DNA of 64,000 nt from Poa pratensis (lineage: Eukaryota > Streptophyta > Magnoliopsida > Poales > Poaceae), in assembly GCA_947311845.1 (NCBI GenBank), contig CAMZMU010000111.1:23783023-23847022 (forward strand), read 5' to 3'. The notes below the pieces were generated by a model. It searched no databases and was not told the DNA's origin. It saw only the letters and a list, made by a program, of their open reading frames with translations. The position numbers were made by a program, and so were the translations under genes. This document shows, in pieces, positions 56,733 through 64,000 of the stretch; the first letter of the stretch is position 1, and every line of letters begins with the position of its first letter.

Positions 56733-59700
56733 TCAGGGAACAGGAGGGGCGACGAGAGACCAGATGAACAGACCTGCGGTTGCCCACTGGGTCGCGATCC
56801 TGACCCAGACAGATGGCCACCCAACATCAACAAGCTTGCCACTCTCGCCAACTGAGGTTGACCAGCCAGTCAAGAGCATCGCCGAGTACATGCTTGCCAG
56901 GGAGAAAATGAGGTGGAAGAAAGAGTACGAGTATGAAACTGGCTTTGCCACCTCCTTGGTTTCCTCCTCATCAGCCTTGCTGAAGGGGAGCAATGGTTTG
57001 TCGGCACCTGAAGAAAATGTCAACGAGTTTAGCAACACACACAACTACATAATTAGTTCAGTAGCATGAGAAGGCGAATCTAACCGGCACGTGGTGAGTC
57101 TGGTGCTGAGAGCACAGTTGCAGAAGAGCCAGCACGGACAGCAGAATAGACCACAGAAAGGATGGTGGTACACAATCCCAACGTAAGGCTACCAGTTGAC
57201 ATAGCTTTGGAGTGATTGTGAAGCCCGTTGCACTCGTAGTCCCTTGGCTCACTGGAGAGTCCGCTGTAGCACAGATAGGTGCAGTAGAGGCCGATAACTG
57301 ATGCAGGCAACAGGCTTCCATTGATCTGCCAAAATCATAAACCAAAATTCATCTTTAATAAGAAGCAGAAAACTAATCCAATGCACATGTAATACCATTA
57401 ACAACTTGTGTCACAGCTATAAGCTAAGTTCTCAAGAAATCTGGATGGCAATTATCATAATGCACAGCCACATATCATGTTGAACTTTTCATGGTATAAA
57501 CATAAAAACATTCTGTATCAACCATTCACTAAAAGGACCAAGTTATAATACAAAAAGAAAGCGGCAACAGAATACCTTTGGGTGCAGCGCAACAATAGCG
57601 AATACAAACACAAGAATCAATGTGGAGACAATGAAGAACATATTGAGTCCGCAGTCTTGTCCTGATGGAGTGAACCAGTGAAAGAGTAGGCCCGAGAAAG
57701 AGAACGAGGCAATATAACAAACAACCGAAACAACCAACAGAGCCATGTACCTGCAGTGATGAAGAAGAAGTACATAAGAACATATCTAGAGAGAAGCAAG
57801 TAGCACTCTAGAAACCAATGGAAGATCAGATAAAACAAGGGCAGATAAAAAGGTACGAACCAGAATTGTTCATCCTTAGCGACCCAGTTCTCATTCCATC
57901 CATGCACGAAGTCCAACAAAAGAACAACCTGAACTAGAAGGAACAGTCCAGATCCGAACTTGGATATCGATTCTGCAAAGATATATAACTAAAGTAAGCA
58001 TCACCAACTTCGCAAAGATGACCATGCAGTGTCAATAAAGCAAAACAATATTAGTATATATAGTATGCAACACACTGACAGTTTAAATTGTCAAGAAACA
58101 GCAAAGAGTATCATCAGTCTGATGGTTAGGAAATCCTATTGCCTTGGTAAACACAACAGCTAGATTGAAATATAGCGAACCACTATCATCACTATACAAA
58201 ACACAAAGAACATAATCTGGAAAAATGTACAGGTTTCACAACTCAGGTTTCATTTGCCAAACAAACAAGAAAACATACATATACTACAAACAAGTGATGA
58301 TTATGATAGCTGGAGCAAATGTTAAACCAAATGTAATTGGCTCACATCAAGCAAAGTCAAGGACGTGGAGTGTTGGAGGCCGAAGGGTTTCATTGTGCAC
58401 TGTGCATGCCTTGCAACACAAACCCCACAACCCACATGGTGACATGAACATAAATGCGGCAATACCAATTTTCATTTCACACTTTCCTAATTAAATAGAA
58501 CATCTGGCCAACACTTGGAATAATAACCATAAACGTTTATTAACAATTATTTTACTTCCTCCAGGATACGCCACTCCAACCATGTGTGCCTCAGGATATG
58601 CCATGATTTCTGGGAAACCTAGTTTATGTCTTCGTAACTCGGAATAGTTGTACCTTACATTTGGTTTGCATATTAGTTAGAGCATCTCTAGCAGAGCCCG
58701 CAAAATGCGGACCCACAAAACAGTTTTGCGGGTCGGGGAACGCGCGTTTTTGGGCTCGAAACGAGTCGCGGCGGAACAGAAACCGTAAATCCGAACCTCA
58801 AAACAGAATATTCTCTACCATCTTCTTCTTCCTCCCAACACCACCGTACATTTTTCAATCTCCACTGCTAAATTAAGAAGACTGAGCAAGCTAGGTAATA
58901 TGATAAAAGCCAGCGGATCTATCCTTTGAGGTATGTAGCTGCTACCGCGGATCGATTGATCGATCGTTTGAGTGGATCGAGCTAGCTGAGCTAGCCAGCC
59001 AGCTAGTTGATCGGATCGATCGATCCTTGTAGCTCGGCATCGCCGGCCGGCCGGGAGGAAGCCCACCGCGACACGGACGCTCCGTTCCTGGCACTGAGGA
59101 AGGCCGCACGAATCCCCCCGGCTGCGCAGCAGCTCCGCCGCCGGCGGACGCGACGGACGTCGGAAGCCCTTCCGTCCCTGGTAAGTACAAAGCCCTCGGC
59201 GTGTAGAAAGCCCGCAGGAAGTTCCCCGGCGTCCAGGACGGAAGCGGGTAGCTTGCCACGGCGGAGCCGGCGAGCGCGCAGCGACGGCGATGGGGAGCGC
59301 ACCGCCGAATTCTCTTGTCATGTAGCGTTGACCGGTTTGCAGGTACCCTTATATTTTTGCCTCAAATCAGTAGATACAAGGGTCATGGGGTTGGATTTGC
59401 AGGGCCCCTCAAAACGTTTACGGGTTTGACCAGTTTTGCGGGCTCTGCTCGGGGCGTTTTTTGGCAACAAAAACTGTAAACTTCGGATTTTTGTGGGTTT
59501 GACCAGTTTTGCGGGCTCTGCTAGAGATGCTCTTACTACATTTTCAAATATCTTTTCAATCGAGTGATCTCCATCTGATATTAACGTTTGGTTCAGGAAA
59601 CCCTTTCCATTAAATTTGAAGTGCACGTATCTCCTATGGTTTTGTTCAATTTTAGGTCTCTCCTTCGTTTAGGTGATTAGCAGCATCCTTCAATCAAGTG

Positions 59701-60336
59701 TCATCCTACCATCTCCACGCTCAAGTTCACCATGTGCAATAGACACCAGACAGGTCTACCCAAAGAGGTAGATGCAGCATGTGTGCAAAAGGGCTCACCG
59801 TAGAAGCTGACGACGCCGTTGGGCACGAAGAACATGAGGAAGACGATGACGACCCAGCAGAAGACCTTGGCCATCCACCCGCCGTGGTGGAGCTTGTCAC
59901 GCGGGTCCTTCTGGTCCTTGATGCCGGCCATGATGGCGGCGAGGATGGTGAAGAAGAGGAAGTTGCCGAGGCTGACCCTGAGCACGGCGTCGGTCTCGAA
60001 CCACTCGCGGTCCGGCGTCTTGCTGAAGTGGTTAATCCCTGCACGCACGCACGCACGCGCGATCAAACGGCACGGTCAAAATCGAGCGGAATCGATGGAA
60101 TCGGGGCGAGGGGAACGAAGGGTTGGGGGGTTAGGTTTCGGGGCGCACGTACATGGGATGGACTGGAGGAGGGGCGCGGCGACCTCGCGGAGCACCCATG
60201 AGGCGAGGAGGGAGAGCGCGAAGAGGCCGCAGTAGGCGATCCGGGCGGAGCGGCGGCCGATGCTGCCGACGGCCGTGCGGCACGCCTCGCACGCGCACGC
60301 CGCGCAGCAGGACGCCAGGCACGACGCAGCCCACAT
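56733..60336 (-). CDS. SERINC/TMS multispanning membrane protein
   Basis: Exons (minus strand) 60336-60153, 60038-59799, 57972-57861, 57750-57576, 57325-57085 and 57007-56733 join in phase to 408 residues. The Cys-rich start MWAASCLASCCAACACEACR, about ten hydrophobic segments, DKLHHGGWMAKVFCW, LDFVHGWNENWV and RDYECNGLHNHSKAM identify the serine incorporator (TMS1/TDE1) family, proteins of the secretory pathway. Whether plant members incorporate serine is unsettled. The frame reads SLVAPPVP-stop. One added base near 56743-56749 would restore the family's usual ending (SLVAP then LLFPDREF), so the last eight residues are altered here by a deletion or a sequence error. Intron 2 contains a Harbinger-like element. 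Everything else looks intact. Confidence 0.92.
58680..59532. mobile_element. Harbinger-like non-autonomous element in SERINC intron 2
   Basis: Ends GAGCATCTCTAGCAG and CTGCTAGAGATGCTC pair perfectly and continue through AGCCCGCAAAA (about 26 bases). TTA is duplicated on both sides (58677-58679, 59533-59535), the PIF/Harbinger site. The right subterminal part has two copies of TTTGACCAGTTTTGCGGGCT. The interior (58900-59300) is GC-rich and may be captured sequence. There is no transposase. It lies within the long intron between SERINC exons 2 and 3. Confidence 0.85.
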
Positions 60337-61132
60337 GGTGGCTCCGGCGGCGAACGATCAGGTTGAATCGATCGGGAAGGGGAGGGAGCTCGCGCGACGC
60401 TTCTGGGTTCGATTTGGGGGATTTCTGGTGGGGAATTTGTGGGGAACGCGTGTTGGGGAGGGGACGGCGAGGTGAGGAAAGGAAAGGAGGAGGTGGATTC
60501 GGTTCCGAGTTGGTGCTGCTGCCGTGCCGGGCCGGGCCGGGCCGGTGAGGACGGACCGGATAAGGAGACCGGGTCAGATTAATTTATTTTTCTTGACCGA
60601 AACGACCTTAACTTTACCGAACACCCATATAAGACCTCGTTTTAGTGTAGTGGATCATAAATTTAGCTCAGCTTTCATATAAAGTGATGTGGAAATTACA
60701 CGTAGTTGCAGATAAACTGATGTGGAAATTAAACGCTAAACTACGGTGACAAATAATTGCTAGTACTCGGCAGGCAAGCAACACCCTACAAAGATCCAAG
60801 TCAGAAAGTCAAGAACTGATATTACATTAGTAGTAAACTCCATTAGACAGAAGATTAGAGAAAGAATTCATCCATCAGATACGCATATCAATGTGTCCAG
60901 ACCAACCGTGCCATATGTTTGCGAGTTCAGATAGTAACTAGTATTACACGATGGGTGCCAGTAGTCCAAATCATAGTCTCCTCTAACTAGGTATCACATC
61001 CTTTACCTTTCACTACAACAAAGCTCCTAAAAAGACAGGCAGCGATACATCATAGGCACTGTAAGAAGAGCTGCTTCTCTCAGAATTTCAACTGCACATG
61101 AAACCGTCATGAAACCGCACAGGAAATCGGCA
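60337..61132. promoter_or_regulatory. Upstream region of SERINC, 3' flank of the CCCH/G-patch gene
   Basis: GC-rich and G-rich for about 200 bases above the SERINC ATG (leader and proximal promoter, with GGGCC repeats near 60529-60545), then AT-rich. The two genes share orientation, so this holds SERINC's promoter and the downstream gene's terminator. No TATA box is clear. Confidence 0.4.
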
Positions 61133-63605
61133 TCAGAATTTCAACCACTTCTTCTCCTTCTCCTTTCTCGCGACAGCGTTGCTCGCCGAAGTATGTGTGG
61201 CTTCCGCGTCGGCGAGCGCCTTCCTCGTCTGCTCCAGTTTCCTGGAGGCCGCCTCGTGCACCGCCTTGTCCTTGCGGTTACGCTGCACCATCTCCTCCAG
61301 CTTTCCGACCTGGCTCTTCAGCTCCTTCACCTCGTCGTCATACGCGAGCAGGGACCTCCTGTTATCTTCCTTCCTGGGGTGCCCTCCGTTGCCCTGGCCT
61401 GGCGACTCTTTCCTAGCTTTGCCGGCCGAGCCTTCCGCTGCGCCTTGGTTTACCAGCTGGCTGTTCATGAAGCTGAAGACGGACCTCTCCGCTTCCTCGG
61501 CTTTGGCAGCCCTGGCCAACTCCGCAAACTTCTTGTCACGCTTCCTTTTCCCACCCCGGCTGCGCTTTTTGTCACGGCCTGTACTTTTACCATCCTCGCC
61601 TGCGGTTGGAGCGAATGCATGGTCAAGCGATTGCTTAGGGGGCAACACCTTGACCGGGATCGGGTCAACCATGCCTTGGCCAGACACACCAAGCCCCATG
61701 CCCTCCCGGTACCCCATTTTCGCCATCATTTTGGAGGCAATACCCCTGGTGTGCTGCTCCCACTTTGCAAAGATCACGGTCTCTGATTGAACACCAGCTA
61801 AATTGTGGATTCCGAAAGGCCAACGCCCTGATGAATGGTTTCATCCTCTTGATCACCATCGTCACTAAACCCAGATTCTTCCTCACTTGAGTCTCGTTCA
61901 TCGTCATCTTCGCCACTCGCATCAGCATACTCCGGGATAGAAAGAGAATCGCTGAAAGCCTTGCCCTGCTCCCATCGTCTTGAAAGATAACATGACCAAG
62001 CTTCAGGTCATCATCCCATGATTCAAGTTCAGCTCTCCTCCAAAGACCAGAATGATGCCCAGAAGCTGCAAGTATGTTTGATCCTGCCAAGGACTGCTGC
62101 CATCTAGTTGGAGTAAACTGCTTCAAGGATGCAGTAGGAATTACAATACCTGAGGATAAGTTCTGAATTAGACATGCATATCGCTTTACCTGAAGGAACA
62201 TAACCAGTACACATATCTTGACCATACATTATAAAGAAAAGAGAAGCAAATGTGTGCATACTGACAGATTACTCACCAAAATGCAATATGAATCAATCAA
62301 AGGATGAATTGATTTTATGAAGCCTACACCACTACATGGACTGATTATTGCTTTATGCAAAAAAGCAAAAGGAACAAGAACAGAATAACAAAGCACATTT
62401 TTAAAGGGTTTAATCCTTCAAACGTGACACAAGCATTGACATACCATGGGACAATCGGCAGTTACTATCAAACCGACACCGTTGCTGTTGAAAGAACTTG
62501 CACATCTGCACTATGGGCAGATTTGTATTAGTTAGTCTGTCGATAATAGTGTCACTTGTTCTGGGTATTATTACAGTTATATTAAGCAGCAGAAAGTTAT
62601 GGCACAGTAAATGTAGCTATAGGGTACCCACCTGTAACCTGCTCTAAGAGGGTGTTTTCTTCCTTTGTTATACATGTTTGGCTGGATGTCAGCAGGATGG
62701 AAGCAGACAGAGGTGCTATACGCTCAGGTTTTATATAAAAAAATGGAGCAGATGGCTCATGGTTTCATTGTGAAGACAAGAACTGAACGTATGCTCAGTT
62801 CACATGGTTCTTGTAAAAAAAGTACTGTTGCCTTAACCAACCACTAACTAAATAAATCTGCGGAAATTGGTGCTGAAGGTGGAATTTAAACAAATGAACA
62901 GCTTTGCAGCGTAACAAGGATTTGTGTTGATTGTGCATGTGCCCAATGGACAACTGAATTCGTTCTGCCTGACAACAGAAAGGACTTCTGTCGAGTTTAG
63001 AATTGAGATCACTTGTGAAGAAACCTACAATGCATATTTTGTAACAATCAGAAACTATTTCATATAGTTGCTCAGTTATGCACGGCCATTCAACAAAACA
63101 TTCAAACATGTCCTAACGACTGGTGAGGTGACCAAGTGTTTTCCTACAGGCTGGTGTGCCATTTAGCACATTGCTACCAATACCAATCATATTAGCATGT
63201 AAGAGACTGGTGGTTACCAAGCAGCAAGACTGGTATAATTCGAAAGATAATCTGTGCAAGAATGATAGATCAAGTAGCATGACTCACCGACATGTTTTCT
63301 GATGTGGGTGTTAAAAATGAAACCCTTGCATCACTTGAGCCTTCAAGTCCTATAACACGTCCATTATACCAACGCCCATCATTGTGCCTGAATCTACACT
63401 TAGATCCGACTGAAAATTCCTGTGGCTCCAATGGTTCCGGCTCAACATCATCTGGATCTAATGGCTCAATAGCAGCTTCTGTCTCTTCTGATGCTGACCC
63501 CTGATTCGGAAAGATCTCATCTATCTGCTTTACTAGCCTAGAACGCTTCAAATGGAGAAGTGCCTCCTCTGCATCCTTAATCGCAGCAAGAAGTTCCTCA
63601 TGCAC
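61133..63605 (-). CDS. CCCH zinc-finger / G-patch protein, partial and frame-broken
   Basis: Visible exons (minus strand): 63605-63288, 62505-62445 and 62149-61133. The 5' exons lie beyond the window. In order the protein shows a helical N-terminal part ([20 protein letters not shown]), a Tudor-like patch ([20 protein letters not shown]), a CCCH finger C-x7-C-x5-C-x3-H ([19 protein letters not shown]), an acidic stretch, a G-patch ([26 protein letters not shown]), a basic region ([15 protein letters not shown]) and a C-terminal coiled coil. This is the ZGPAT-like plant family (rice C3H18 type), a nuclear RNA-associated protein. In the last exon the frame breaks twice, near 61953-61960 and 61803-61806. 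One added base repairs each and links the acidic segment and [11 protein letters not shown]. Splice sites are good, so sequence error is as likely as decay. Confidence 0.88.
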
Positions 63606-64000
63606 CTGCGAAAGAACAGGACATAGTTTAACTCCTGTATTGACATATAGTAGGAGTGCAGATGCAAAACTAGGGAACACTATGATCTGAAATATCTCCA
63701 AAAGAATCCAGAAAATTCTAACTATCTTTGAGAAAAGACATGCATACTTAGTCTCCTACGCATCCCAGGAATGAAAATATGAGAACTAATCACCACTTCC
63801 ACATGTATTGCTGTCATGCATTTAGCTATCGCCAGTCATCAATGAACAATGAACTTGGAGGAAATAAGCTAAGATGTAAAACTACACTAAACTCTTGCTA
63901 TCACCACTCTCAAAGTCTCATACATAGGTGTTGCGATATACATCACTTAAAGTCTTGTGATTTCTCAAGTTAGGTGCTACCAGCCTACCAGTGAGACAAA

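Overview
The window is plant nuclear DNA from a grass, most likely a member of the Triticeae (wheat, barley, Aegilops or a close relative). The grounds are GC-rich, transit-peptide-bearing exons, Stowaway and Tourist MITEs, large CACTA and Gypsy elements with tRNA-Asp primer sites, and small gene islands between nested transposons. I could run no searches; splice sites, target-site duplications (TSDs) and terminal repeats were read by eye.

Layout. (1) About 0.8-34.9 kb is an array of four decayed copies of a non-genic unit of roughly 3 kb (modules M1, M2, M3 in order). Almost every copy is broken by transposons: a small MITE (893-1229), a Stowaway (2188-2477), hAT-1 with a BED/hAT transposase (5885-10182), a MuDR-type MULE (11764-16779), a foldback element carrying a solo Gypsy LTR (17066-19373), hAT-2 (19809-23570), a Tourist MITE (23954-24235), a paired non-autonomous element (24487-26466) and a probable Helitron carrying host exons (29285-33597). 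Because the units are paralogous, several insertions have an unoccupied copy of their target inside the same window, which fixes their ends to the base. (2) 34.9-41.0 kb holds a local tandem duplication, a 4.7-kb CACTA element (35898-40636) and a LINE remnant. (3) 41.7-51.8 kb is a glycine-rich secreted protein gene cut in two, in frame, by a 9.1-kb CACTA element (42152-51271). That element carries its own GRF-type zinc-finger gene, which is in turn cut by a 6.2-kb Gypsy-like retrotransposon (44612-50810). (4) 52.2-53.5 kb is a LINE fragment with a second LINE nested in it.

(5) 54.2-64.0 kb is the gene island: a plastid Rieske oxygenase of the PAO/TIC55/PTC52 family (+), a SERINC/TMS multispanning membrane protein (-) and a CCCH zinc-finger plus G-patch nuclear protein (-, 5' exons beyond the window). 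The three do not form a pathway; they are ordinary single genes. SERINC and the CCCH/G-patch gene each show frame breaks that one added base would repair, as does the MULE. This raises the question of base-deletion errors in the sequence.
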